A DNA stretch of 64,000 nt from Anaerorhabdus sp036636695. GTDB lineage: Bacteria; Bacillota_I; Bacilli_A; Erysipelotrichales; Erysipelotrichaceae. Below, in pieces: positions 44,982 to 53,431 of this stretch (its first letter is position 1; the number at the start of each line of letters is the position of its first letter). The translations under genes and the position numbers were made by a program. Location: assembly GCF_036636695.1 (NCBI RefSeq), contig NZ_JAVWNW010000004.1; one strand, 5' to 3'. Under the pieces are notes generated by a model that was not told the DNA's origin, searched no databases, and saw nothing but the letters and a program-made list of their open reading frames with translations.

Positions 44982-45911
44982 ATGAAAATGTTATCAATTG
45001 TAGTACCTTGCTATAATGAAAAAGAAACTGTTTCACTTTTTTATGAGGCAACATCTCAAGTTGTTGAGAAAATGGGTATGAAATATGAAATTATCTTTGT
45101 GAATGATGGTTCAAAAGATAGTACTCTTGAAGAATGCTTAAAATTATATGAAGCACATAAAGATATTGTTAAAGTAATTGATTTTAGTAGAAATTTTGGT
45201 AAAGAAGGCGGTTTGTTAGCTGGCCTTGAATATGCAAAAGGAGACTATATCACTGTGATGGATGCAGATTTGCAAGATCCACCATCTTTTTTGCCTGTTA
45301 TGTTTAAGACAATGGAAGATAAAGGGGTTGATATTGTAGGTACACGTCGAATTTCACGAAAAGGTGAGCCTCCAATTAGATCGTTCTTTGCAAGACAATT
45401 TTATAAACTTATTAATAAATTCTCAGATGTAGAAATTGTTGATGGTGCAAGAGATTATCGTTTAATGACAAGACAAGTTGTTGATGAAATCTTACGTTTA
45501 AAAGAGTATCATCGATTTTCAAAAGGAATTTTCTCTTGGGTTGGCTTTAAAACAGAATATTTAGAATATGAAAATGTAGAAAGAGTTGCGGGAGAAACAA
45601 GTTGGTCATTTTGGAAATTATTAGTATATGCAATTGAAGGTATTATTGCATTTACTGTAGCACCGTTGCGTATTGCTACGTTCTTTGGACTATTTATTTC
45701 ATTTTTTGCATTTGCATCAATGATATTTGTAATGGTTCGTGCTGCACTCTTTGGTGATCCAGTAAGTGGATGGCCTAGCATGGTTACGATTATGTTATTT
45801 TTAGGCGGAATTCAACTTATAGCATTAGGCATAATAGGTGAATATTTATCAAAAACATATATGGAAGTTAAAAGACGTCCTAATTATATTGTAAGAAAGA
45901 TTTATGAGTAG
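44982..45911 (+). CDS. CsbB/GtrB-type GT2 polyprenyl-phosphate glycosyltransferase
   Basis: ATG 44982 has GGAGGG five bases upstream; a TTG at 44961 is rejected. The 309-residue protein has LSIVVPCYNEKETVSLFYEA, FVNDGSKDST, FSRNFGKEGGLLAGL, MDADLQDPP, and ARDYRLMTRQVVDEIL. Two C-terminal helices and GEYLSKTYMEVKRRPNYIVR complete the CsbB/GtrB signature. It should make undecaprenyl-phosphate-sugar on the inner face. The divergent YfhO-3 is the likely user of the product. No dedicated GtrA gene is adjacent, so the one at 18880 may be shared. Confidence 0.93.
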   Translation: MKMLSIVVPCYNEKETVSLFYEATSQVVEKMGMKYEIIFVNDGSKDSTLEECLKLYEAHKDIVKVIDFSRNFGKEGGLLAGLEYAKGDYITVMDADLQDPPSFLPVMFKTMEDKGVDIVGTRRISRKGEPPIRSFFARQFYKLINKFSDVEIVDGARDYRLMTRQVVDEILRLKEYHRFSKGIFSWVGFKTEYLEYENVERVAGETSWSFWKLLVYAIEGIIAFTVAPLRIATFFGLFISFFAFASMIFVMVRAALFGDPVSGWPSMVTIMLFLGGIQLIALGIIGEYLSKTYMEVKRRPNYIVRKIYE

Positions 45912-45925
45912 AGTGGAGGGAAACT

Positions 45926-46597
45926 ATGTCAAAAAGTAAAAAAGGCAATCAAGCCATTAATGGTTACCTACTGTTAGGAATCATGGTGATATCAATAGTT
46001 ATTACTTTGTTGTTCGGATATAACATTTTTAGTGTAGCTACCAAAAAAGGCGGTGGTTCAGGAACAACTGTCGACCTTGGTTCAGGAAGTTCAATGAAGA
46101 ATGACTACTATACAATAGGTAATAACCCAACAGAATTAAATAAAGAAAACTTCAAGGCACTTACTTCAGCTTTAAAAGAAGGCGATGATTTAAAAATTGC
46201 TGATGCTGTTGTACGTAACTTTATTGCTGAGTATTATACTTGGATAAATAAAGATGGAAACTATGAAGTTGGTGGAATTCAATATATTTATGGTCCCAAG
46301 TATACATCATTTGTTGAAGAGTCAAGATGGGGCTTTTATAAAGACTTAGATTTATACATTACACAATATGGTCGTGAAAATCTATTAGAAGTTGATTCCA
46401 TTGAAACTAAAGTGGATTATGCTGCTGACTATGTAATTGGTGATCAAGTTTTAAAAGCATATTATGTGGAAGCAACATGGACTTATAAATCATCGAGCAA
46501 AATTAACGTAGATGAATTTCAAAAAACAGGATATTTTACTGTTGCGGATAACAATGGACGTTTTGAAATCGTACGTATGTTCGATAAGTATGATTAA
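45926..46597 (+). CDS. Single-pass extracytoplasmic protein of unknown function
   Basis: The 223-residue protein has a short basic N-terminus, one helix at about 16-37, a Gly/Ser linker (KKGGGSGTTVDLGSGSS) and an external domain of about 160 residues. That domain mixes helices and strands (LKIADAVVRNFIAEYYTW, then AYYVEATWTYKSS, then GYFTVADNNGRFEIVRMF) and has an NTF2-like feel, though I cannot confirm it. It has no Cys. It lies between a CsbB-type GT2 and the LCP ligase, 12 bases before the latter, so it may help the ligase or hold the polymer. I do not recognise a family. Confidence 0.75.
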   Translation: MSKSKKGNQAINGYLLLGIMVISIVITLLFGYNIFSVATKKGGGSGTTVDLGSGSSMKNDYYTIGNNPTELNKENFKALTSALKEGDDLKIADAVVRNFIAEYYTWINKDGNYEVGGIQYIYGPKYTSFVEESRWGFYKDLDLYITQYGRENLLEVDSIETKVDYAADYVIGDQVLKAYYVEATWTYKSSSKINVDEFQKTGYFTVADNNGRFEIVRMFDKYD

Positions 46598-46609
46598 GGA
46601 GGTAACGTT

Positions 46610-49223
46610 ATGACTAAAAATAGAAAAAATACAGCTTCAAATAGACCTCCTGTTAAAAAGAAAAATGGAAGAATCAAGCAAGATATAACAGCTTTAAATA
46701 TAGTCCTTACTGTTTTAGCTTTGATTGCAAATGGATTAGTATGGTGGACATTATTAAGTGTGGTTCGATATAGTACACTAAGCAAACCAATCTTTATTAT
46801 CATAAATATTGTTATTTTGTTTATCTTATTGTTTATGAATTTAACAATATTCATGTTGGTAAGAACAAAACGCAAAAAATATTTGAACATAGGTGCTGCA
46901 TTTCTAGTAATCTGTTTACTACTAGGTGGATTTGGTACCTATGTTACAGGACGTATCAACAAAAATGTTAATAAGATTACTCAAACAGGAACAATTAACG
47001 AAACGGTTGATACAAGTTTAGTAATTTTTGATGAAAATCAACAATTCTCAATTAACTCAATTGCAGAAATGAATGGAAAAACATTAGGTGTTGTTAAAGA
47101 TAGTAATTATGAAAAGTTAGCTTTAGAAAAATTAACTTCTGAAAATGTTACTGTTACAACAACCGAATATGAAGATTACATTACTCTTGCCCAAGGATTA
47201 TTTGCAGGTGAAGTAGACATTGCTGCACTTCCAGGCAACTATGAAGCACAATTAGGTGTCAATGATGGATTTGATGAATATTTAGTTAATACAAAAGCTG
47301 TTGATACATTCTCTAAAGTAGTAGAAGTGAATGTAGAAAAAGGTAGTGATAAAGATTTAACAACTGAACCTTTCACAGTACTTATTATGGGAACTGCTGA
47401 AGGACTATCAGATGCGATGATGATTGCTTCATTTAATCCAATAAGTATGAGAGTAACATTGACATCAATTGCTCGTGATAGTTATGTGCCAATTGCATGT
47501 TCAAGTGGTTCAAGTAAAATTAACTCAGCACGTGGACGTTCTAGACAATGTGCTATTGATACAGTTGAACAATTAACAGGTATTCCTATTGACTATTACT
47601 TTGAAAGTAATTTTAAAGGTATTGTTGATATGGTAGATGCAATCGGTGGAATTGTTGTAAATAATCCATACGAATTTGTTGGACAAAACTCTTCTTCTGA
47701 ACGTGGACATAAAACAGTTTGGATTCCTGCAGGAGAAAATGTACCATTAAATGGTGAACAAGCATTAGCATTTGCACGTGAGAGAAAACTTTATGCAACA
47801 GGTGATTTCCAACGTCAAGCTAATCAACAACAAGTTATTGAAGCAATTCTAACAAAAGTAATGCGACTTCGTGATTTGAATAAAGCGTTGGATATGTTAG
47901 ATGCAGCTGGTGATAATGTATCAACGAATATGTCTGTTGATCAATTAATTTCATTATTCAATTATTCAATGGGAAAAGTAAATCGTTCATTTGACCAAGA
48001 ACATCCAGAAAAGATTTTCGATATTGTGGGATCACGTATTACTGGATATAACTCTGGATTATGGAATGAAGGATTGCAACAAAATATTTATATTTATCGT
48101 TTATATGAAGGTTCATTAAAAGATACTCGTGCAGGTATTACTCGTAATATTGATTTAAATAGTAAGATTGATGCACCAAAGTCAGTTAAATGGGAAGCAA
48201 CATGGGAATTCTATCCACCTACATTATCAAATGAAACATATGCAGAAAAAGTTATCGTTGCAGAAATTCCAGATAATTTACCTGCTTATACAACTGTCGG
48301 TAAATTAACTGCATGGGCTAAATCATTTGGTATTGCTGTAAATATTCAATATGTTACAGAAGGTATGGAAGGTTATGATGGAAATCTAGCAGATGGAACA
48401 ATTATCTGGCAAGATGTTCCAGCAGGAACAGCAGCAAGTGCATTTACACAAATTAATATAAAGGTTATACAAAAGAATGTAGTTACTAAGTGTCCAGCAA
48501 ACTCAACAGGAGAATATCCAAGTTGTGTATGTACTGACACTACTCAAAAGTACGATAAGAATAAAAATACCTGTGCAGCAGCAACTACAGGTGTAGAAAG
48601 AAATATAACAATTCGTTACGTTTATGCTGAGAATGGCAAAGAAGCTGCGCCAACTTATACGGCAAAAGTTGTTGAAGGAAATACATATTCAGTTTCAAGT
48701 CCAGCAATCAAAGATTACACAGCAGATACAGCAACAGTAACTGGAACTATGGGAACAGCAGATGTAGATGTAACTGTGAAATATACTAAAGTAGGTGGAG
48801 GTACGCCAACACCTACGCCAACAGTAAAACCTTCATGTCCATCAGGATCAACAGGAGCATATCCATCATGTGTATGTCCAGATGGCGGAATATATGATCA
48901 AGCAAGCAATACATGTAAGGCGCCAACACCTTCATGTCCATCAGGATCAACAGGAGCATATCCATCATGTGTATGTCCAGATNNNNNNNNNNNNNNNNNN
49001 NNNNNNNNNNNNNNNNNNNNNNNNNNNNNNNNNNNNNNNNNNNNNNNNNNNNNNNNNNNNNNNNNNNNNNNNNNNNNNNNNNGGCGGAATATATGATCAA
49101 GCAAGCAATACATGCTCTGCTGCACAACCACCAGCATCATCACCAACTGTATTTAATTTCAATGATTACAGTGTTTTAAAAGGATTGCAAAGCATTGCGA
49201 AAAATTTATTAATTATTAAATAG
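46610..49223 (+). CDS. LCP-family wall-polymer ligase with SBP-like, PASTA, MucBP-like and Cys-rich repeat domains (interrupted by gap)
   Basis: The N-terminus has three helices (about 28-50, 60-84, 91-112). Residues about 130-235 resemble a solute-binding domain (GKTLGVVKDSNYEKLALEKL). The LCP catalytic domain at about 254-480 contains TSIARDSYVP (R289, D290) and ARERKLYATGDFQRQANQQQ (R390, R402). LCP enzymes move glycans from undecaprenyl pyrophosphate to peptidoglycan. A PASTA-like module (about 550-625), a Cys repeat (628-655), a MucBP-like domain (663-727) and then 33-residue Cys repeats follow. The 100-N gap breaks the frame artificially: downstream sequence continues the repeat in another frame and ends at TAG 49221-49223. 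Confidence 0.88.
48491..48574 (+). repeat. Degenerate Cys-rich repeat unit in the LCP protein
   Basis: This segment encodes CPANSTGEYPSCVC and then a TDTTQ-KYD-N-NTC stretch. It has the same four-cysteine plan as the later perfect copies but differs in sequence, so it is an older, separated copy. Confidence 0.8.
48836..49115 (+). repeat. Tandem 99-bp repeats encoding a Cys-rich 33-residue unit, collapsed at an assembly gap
   Basis: One full unit (48836-48934) is followed by the first 48 bases of a second, which is then cut by Ns. After the gap the sequence resumes at exactly the next base of the unit and finishes it at 49115. Each unit encodes CPSGSTGAYPSCVCPD, GGIYDQASNTC and a Pro/Thr linker. 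Copy number is unknown; the joined flanks would make two units, plus any whole number hidden in the gap. Confidence 0.9.
48983..49082. other. Assembly gap of 100 Ns
   Basis: Exactly 100 Ns, a conventional placeholder, lie inside the tandem repeat. Length 100 is incompatible with the reading frame on both sides, so the true size must be a multiple of three, most likely a multiple of 99. Confidence 0.97.
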
Positions 49224-49228
49224 TTTCG

Positions 49229-49259
49229 AACCCAAGAAATACGTTTTCTTGGGTTTTTT
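49229..49259 (+). terminator. Intrinsic terminator after the LCP gene
   Basis: AACCCAAGAAA (49229-49239) pairs with TTTCTTGGGTT (49245-49255) around a five-base loop and is followed by TTTT. Confidence 0.9.
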
Positions 49260-49273
49260 AAATACTATAAACG

Positions 49274-49282
49274 TGGTACAAT
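49274..49282 (+). promoter_or_regulatory. Extended -10 promoter for the rfbA operon
   Basis: TGGTACAAT is a good extended -10 and lies 27 bases before the rfbA start. Confidence 0.55.
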
Positions 49283-49308
49283 AAATTAGTAAAAATGGAG
49301 GAAATTCT

Positions 49309-50199
49309 ATGAAAGGGATTATTCTTGCAGGAGGTAGTGGTACACGCCTATATCCACTGACTAAAGTAACTTCTAAACAATTATTACCAATTTATGATAA
49401 ACCCATGGTTTATTATCCTTTAAGCACATTAATGTTGGCAGGAATTAGGGATATACTGATTATTTCTACACCATCTGATTTGCCTAATTTTGAAAAACTA
49501 TTAGGCGATGGTTCTCAATTTGGAATTAATTTATCCTATAAAGTTCAGGAAGTTCCTAATGGTCTAGCACAAGCATTTGTATTAGGTGAAGAGTTTATTG
49601 GCGATGATGATGTTTGTATGGTTCTTGGAGATAACATATTCTATGGTAATCAATTTGGATCAATGTTGAAGAAAGCTGTTGATAATAAAGGACGCGCGAC
49701 AATTTTTGGACAATATGTACATGACCCAGAAAGATTTGGTGTAGCTGAGTTTGATGAAAATGGAAAAGTATTGAGTTTGGAAGAAAAACCGACAAGTCCA
49801 AAAAGCAACTATGCAGTTGTAGGTTTATATTTCTATGATAATCGTGTTGTTGAATATGCTAAAAATTTAAAACCTTCTGCACGTGGAGAATATGAAATTA
49901 CAGACTTAAATAAAATTTATTTAGCCAACGGAGAGATTGACTGTGTAATGTTTGGTCGTGGATTTGCGTGGTTAGATACTGGGACGATTGACTCATTATC
50001 ACAAGCTACCAATTATGTTAAAACAATCGAAGAGATTCAAGGAATCAAAATTTCTGTTCCTGAAGAAATCGCTTATTATAATAAATGGATTGATAAGGAA
50101 GAATTATTGAAAGCGGCAGAAAATTATGGTAAAAGCACATATGGTGATTATTTGAGATTTGTAGCAGCAGGTTCGATGAAAACAACATATAACAAATAA
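49309..50199 (+). CDS. rfbA: Glucose-1-phosphate thymidylyltransferase
   Basis: The 296-residue protein is a clear RmlA: KGIILAGGSGTRLYPLTKVT (nucleotide-binding loop), SKQLLPIYDKPMVYYPL, GDNIFYGNQF, YAVVGLYFYDN, and FGRGFAWLDTGT. It makes dTDP-glucose from dTTP and glucose-1-phosphate, the first step of the dTDP-6-deoxyhexose route. It starts after TGGAGGAA and leads an operon with an SDR, rfbB and glf. Confidence 0.97.
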   Translation: MKGIILAGGSGTRLYPLTKVTSKQLLPIYDKPMVYYPLSTLMLAGIRDILIISTPSDLPNFEKLLGDGSQFGINLSYKVQEVPNGLAQAFVLGEEFIGDDDVCMVLGDNIFYGNQFGSMLKKAVDNKGRATIFGQYVHDPERFGVAEFDENGKVLSLEEKPTSPKSNYAVVGLYFYDNRVVEYAKNLKPSARGEYEITDLNKIYLANGEIDCVMFGRGFAWLDTGTIDSLSQATNYVKTIEEIQGIKISVPEEIAYYNKWIDKEELLKAAENYGKSTYGDYLRFVAAGSMKTTYNK

Positions 50200-50211
50200 G
50201 ATTGGAGAATT

Positions 50212-51096
50212 ATGAAATTAATATTCCTAGGATGTGGTTATCTTGGTTACAATTTATCTGAACAGTTAAGTAAGTATTACGATGTTCAAGTAATTGGATT
50301 GGATAGTCCATACACAAAGTTATCTAATAAGTTTACTTATTTAGATGCGTTTAATGATGAGTTTCCAAACGATTTTGAGGATGCAATTATATTTGATTCT
50401 ATTTCTATCATAGCCAATAATGCTAAGGTAGATAATGAAGAAGAAAAACTTTTGGAGATTTCAAATTTGTATGAAAAACTTTTTAAGAAGTTAAAAGTTA
50501 AAAATATTTATAAATATTATTTTCTATCCAGTGGAGGAACGATTTATGGTGATAGTTTAGATGCAATTTCAGAAAATCATAAAATTCACCCAAAAACATT
50601 GTATGCAAAAAGCAAATCAATGCTGGAAGATGTATTAAAAAAATCAGAGTTAGAATATGTTATTTTTCGTTTAAGCAATCCTTATGGCGGATACCAAGTA
50701 ACAGATAAAAAACAAGGTGTAATACCTATCTACATTGAACGAACATTAAAAAATGAAGAGTTTGAATTATGGGGTACATCACACACCGTACGTGATTATA
50801 TTTATATTGATGATTTTGCTAAAGCAATTCATTTATGTATTGAAAAAGATATTAGTAATGAGACACTTAATATTGGATCTGGTGTAGGCTCAAGTCTACA
50901 AGATATTTTTAACGAAGTGGAAAAGGATACGCAATTAAAAACTAAAGTAAAAACTATACCAAGTGATGTTCCAATTGTAGAATCAATTGTGTTGGATATT
51001 ACGAAATTAAAACAACTCACAGGTTTTGAACCTAAAGTATCATTAAGTGAAGGAATCAAAAAAGAAATTCAAAGAATTCAGGAGGAATTAGTATGA
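50212..51096 (+). CDS. NAD-dependent sugar epimerase/reductase (extended SDR)
   Basis: The 294-residue protein begins KLIFLGCGYLGYNLSEQL (a GxGxxG variant). It has FLSSGGTIYGDS with the active-site Ser, LYAKSKSMLED (YxxxK), and RLSNPYGGYQ. The second half resembles UDP-glucose 4-epimerase-like proteins. It lies between rfbA and rfbB, overlapping the latter by four bases, so it should act on a nucleotide sugar of the same route. Candidate roles are a 4-keto reductase replacing RmlD or an epimerase for another donor; the sequence does not decide. Confidence 0.78.
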   Translation: MKLIFLGCGYLGYNLSEQLSKYYDVQVIGLDSPYTKLSNKFTYLDAFNDEFPNDFEDAIIFDSISIIANNAKVDNEEEKLLEISNLYEKLFKKLKVKNIYKYYFLSSGGTIYGDSLDAISENHKIHPKTLYAKSKSMLEDVLKKSELEYVIFRLSNPYGGYQVTDKKQGVIPIYIERTLKNEEFELWGTSHTVRDYIYIDDFAKAIHLCIEKDISNETLNIGSGVGSSLQDIFNEVEKDTQLKTKVKTIPSDVPIVESIVLDITKLKQLTGFEPKVSLSEGIKKEIQRIQEELV

Positions 51097-52112
51097 AGAT
51101 ATGTGTAACTGGCGGTGCTGGATTTATTGGCAGTAATTTTGTTTATTATGAATTAGAAAAACATCCAGAAGATGAAATTGTTTGTCTAGATGCTTTGACT
51201 TATGCTGGAAACTTAGAAACACTTGAAGAAGCAATGAAAAATCCAAAATTTAAATTTGTAAAAGGTGATATTGCGGATAGAAAATTTATTTATGATTTAT
51301 TCGAAAAAGAAAAATTTGATATTATCGTTAATTTTGCTGCCGAAAGCCATGTGGACCGTAGTATTGAAGAACCAGAAATATTTTTACAAACCAATATTAT
51401 GGGAACGCAAGTATTGATGGATGCGTGTCGTAAATATGGAATTCAACGATATCATCAAGTTTCTACTGATGAAGTCTACGGTGATTTACCACTAGACAGA
51501 CCAGACTTATTTTTTACAGAAGAAACACCAATTCATACATCAAGTCCTTATTCAAGCAGCAAGGCTTCAGCTGATTTATTAGTGCTTGCATATTACCGTA
51601 CTTATGGCTTACCTGTAACGATTAGTCGTTGCTCAAATAACTATGGACCTTATCATTTTCCTGAAAAACTAATCCCACTTATGATATCTAGAGCGCTTGC
51701 GGATGAATCTTTACCGGTATATGGTAAAGGGGAAAATGTTCGTGATTGGTTGCATGTATATGATCATTGCAGTGCTATTGATTTAGTAGTTCGTAAGGGT
51801 AGAGTTGGTGAAGTTTATAATATTGGCGGGCATAATGAACGTACAAATTTACAAGTTGTTAAAACTATATTAGAAGCTTTGAACAAACCAGAAAGCTTAA
51901 TTAATTATGTTACTGATCGTAAAGGACATGACTTGCGCTATGCGATTGATCCTACAAAAATTGAAACTGAATTAGGATGGAAACCAATGTATAATTTTGA
52001 TACAGGTATCCAACAAACAATAAAATGGTATTTAGATAATGAATCATGGTGGAAAAATATTATCAATGGTGAATATCAAAACTACTACAAGAAAATGTAT
52101 GAGGGACGCTAA
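51093..52112 (+). CDS. rfbB: dTDP-glucose 4,6-dehydratase
   Basis: The 339-residue extended SDR is a clear RmlB: CVTGGAGFIGSNFVYYELEK, CLDALTYAGNLETL, NFAAESHVDRSIEEP, VSTDEVYGDLP with the catalytic acid pair, SSPYSSSKASADLLV (YxxxK), and RCSNNYGPYHFPEKLIPL. It converts dTDP-glucose to dTDP-4-keto-6-deoxyglucose, the substrate of rfbC at 7626. It is followed directly by glf with no spacer. Confidence 0.97.
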   Translation: MKICVTGGAGFIGSNFVYYELEKHPEDEIVCLDALTYAGNLETLEEAMKNPKFKFVKGDIADRKFIYDLFEKEKFDIIVNFAAESHVDRSIEEPEIFLQTNIMGTQVLMDACRKYGIQRYHQVSTDEVYGDLPLDRPDLFFTEETPIHTSSPYSSSKASADLLVLAYYRTYGLPVTISRCSNNYGPYHFPEKLIPLMISRALADESLPVYGKGENVRDWLHVYDHCSAIDLVVRKGRVGEVYNIGGHNERTNLQVVKTILEALNKPESLINYVTDRKGHDLRYAIDPTKIETELGWKPMYNFDTGIQQTIKWYLDNESWWKNIINGEYQNYYKKMYEGR

Positions 52113-53279
52113 ATGAAACCAGATGTAATTATCGTTGGAGCAGGATTTGCAGGTGCTGTAATTGCGGAAAGATACGCAAATGACTCTAATAAAAATGTAT
52201 TAATTATTGAAAAAAGAAACCATATTGGTGGAAATATGTTTGATTATATTGATGACAATGGTGTTCGTTACCATGAATACGGTCCTCATATTTTCCATAC
52301 AAACAGTAAGGATGTTGTAGATTATTTATCTAAATTCACAGAATGGTATCCTTATGAGCATCGCGTATTAGGGGTAATAGAAGGAAAGAAAGTTCCAATT
52401 CCTTTTAACCTTACAAGTATCGAGAAATGTTTTGACACAGAAAAAGCTGAAAGATTAAAAGAAGTTTTAGTTGAAGCATACGGAATGGATACTAAAGTTC
52501 CTATACTTCGTTTAAAAGAAAGCGAAAATGAAGAAGTTAAAGAACTTGCGGATTTTATTTATGAAAATGTATTTAAATACTATACGATGAAACAATGGGG
52601 ATTAACTCCAGAAGAAATTGATCCAGGTGTTACTGCTCGTGTTCCAGTACTTGTCGGAAGAGATGATCGTTATTTCCAAGATAAATATCAATGCATGCCA
52701 AAAAACGGTTATACAGCTATCTTTGAAAATATGCTTGCATCAGAAAAAATTGAAATTATGTTAAATATAGATGCGCATGAACATTTACGTGTTGATTTAG
52801 AGTGTAACAAAGTATTCTATGATGAAGAAGAATTTACAGGACCTGTTATATTTACAGGTGCTGTGGATGATTTGTTGAATTACCAATTTGGCGATTTATC
52901 ATATCGTAGTTTAGATTTTGATAAACAAAGTCATAAGGGTACTTATCAAGAAGCAGCTACAGTCAATTATCCTACACCTGCTGAAATTAATGGTTTTACA
53001 CGAATCACGGAATATAAATTATTAATGGATACTTATCCAAGTGATAAAACAACAATTGCAGTTGAATATCCATTAGCTTATAATCGCCATAGTGATAAGG
53101 GAAATATTCCTTATTATCCAATTTTCACTGAAGAAGACAAAAAGAAATATGAATCATATTGTGATAAAATTAAAGATATTTCTAATTTGCATTTACTAGG
53201 ACGTTTGGCTGATTATAAGTACTATAATATGGATCAAATTGTTGCAAGAGCTTTAATGGTTTATAATAAAATTAAATAA
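52113..53279 (+). CDS. glf: UDP-galactopyranose mutase
   Basis: The 388-residue flavoprotein begins DVIIVGAGFAGAVIAERYAN (FAD Rossmann). It has IEKRNHIGGNMFDYID, YGPHIFHTNSKDV with the conserved His near the flavin, KQWGLTPEEID, and ARVPVLVGRDDRYF. It converts UDP-galactopyranose to UDP-galactofuranose, so Galf should be a component of the surface polymer. It is the last gene of the precursor operon and is followed by a strong terminator. Confidence 0.97.
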   Translation: MKPDVIIVGAGFAGAVIAERYANDSNKNVLIIEKRNHIGGNMFDYIDDNGVRYHEYGPHIFHTNSKDVVDYLSKFTEWYPYEHRVLGVIEGKKVPIPFNLTSIEKCFDTEKAERLKEVLVEAYGMDTKVPILRLKESENEEVKELADFIYENVFKYYTMKQWGLTPEEIDPGVTARVPVLVGRDDRYFQDKYQCMPKNGYTAIFENMLASEKIEIMLNIDAHEHLRVDLECNKVFYDEEEFTGPVIFTGAVDDLLNYQFGDLSYRSLDFDKQSHKGTYQEAATVNYPTPAEINGFTRITEYKLLMDTYPSDKTTIAVEYPLAYNRHSDKGNIPYYPIFTEEDKKKYESYCDKIKDISNLHLLGRLADYKYYNMDQIVARALMVYNKIK

Positions 53280-53285
53280 AAATAG

Positions 53286-53313
53286 AAGTTGAACTTGATG
53301 TTCAACTTTTTTT
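53286..53313 (+). terminator. Intrinsic terminator after glf
   Basis: AAGTTGAAC (53286-53294) pairs with GTTCAACTT (53300-53308) around TTGAT and is followed by a T run. Confidence 0.9.
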
Positions 53314-53397
53314 GAAAAATGATATTAAATAGTTATTTCAATAGATAGTCATAAAAATGAAAGATATTCTCTCAATATATGAACAAAAAAGGAATTA

Positions 53398-53406
53398 TGG
53401 TATACT
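53398..53406 (+). promoter_or_regulatory. Extended -10 promoter for the flippase operon
   Basis: TGGTATACT is an extended -10, 25 bases before the flippase ATG at 53432. The 118 bases between the glf terminator loop and this ATG hold nothing else recognised. Confidence 0.55.
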
Positions 53407-53431
53407 TATTGTGGTTTAATTTGGAGAAATT

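Noticed and set aside
48813..49179. Several overlapping ORFs on both strands across the N gap
   Set aside because: They exist only because the Ns are read through and the 99-bp repeat is open in several frames. They are shadows of the LCP reading frame.
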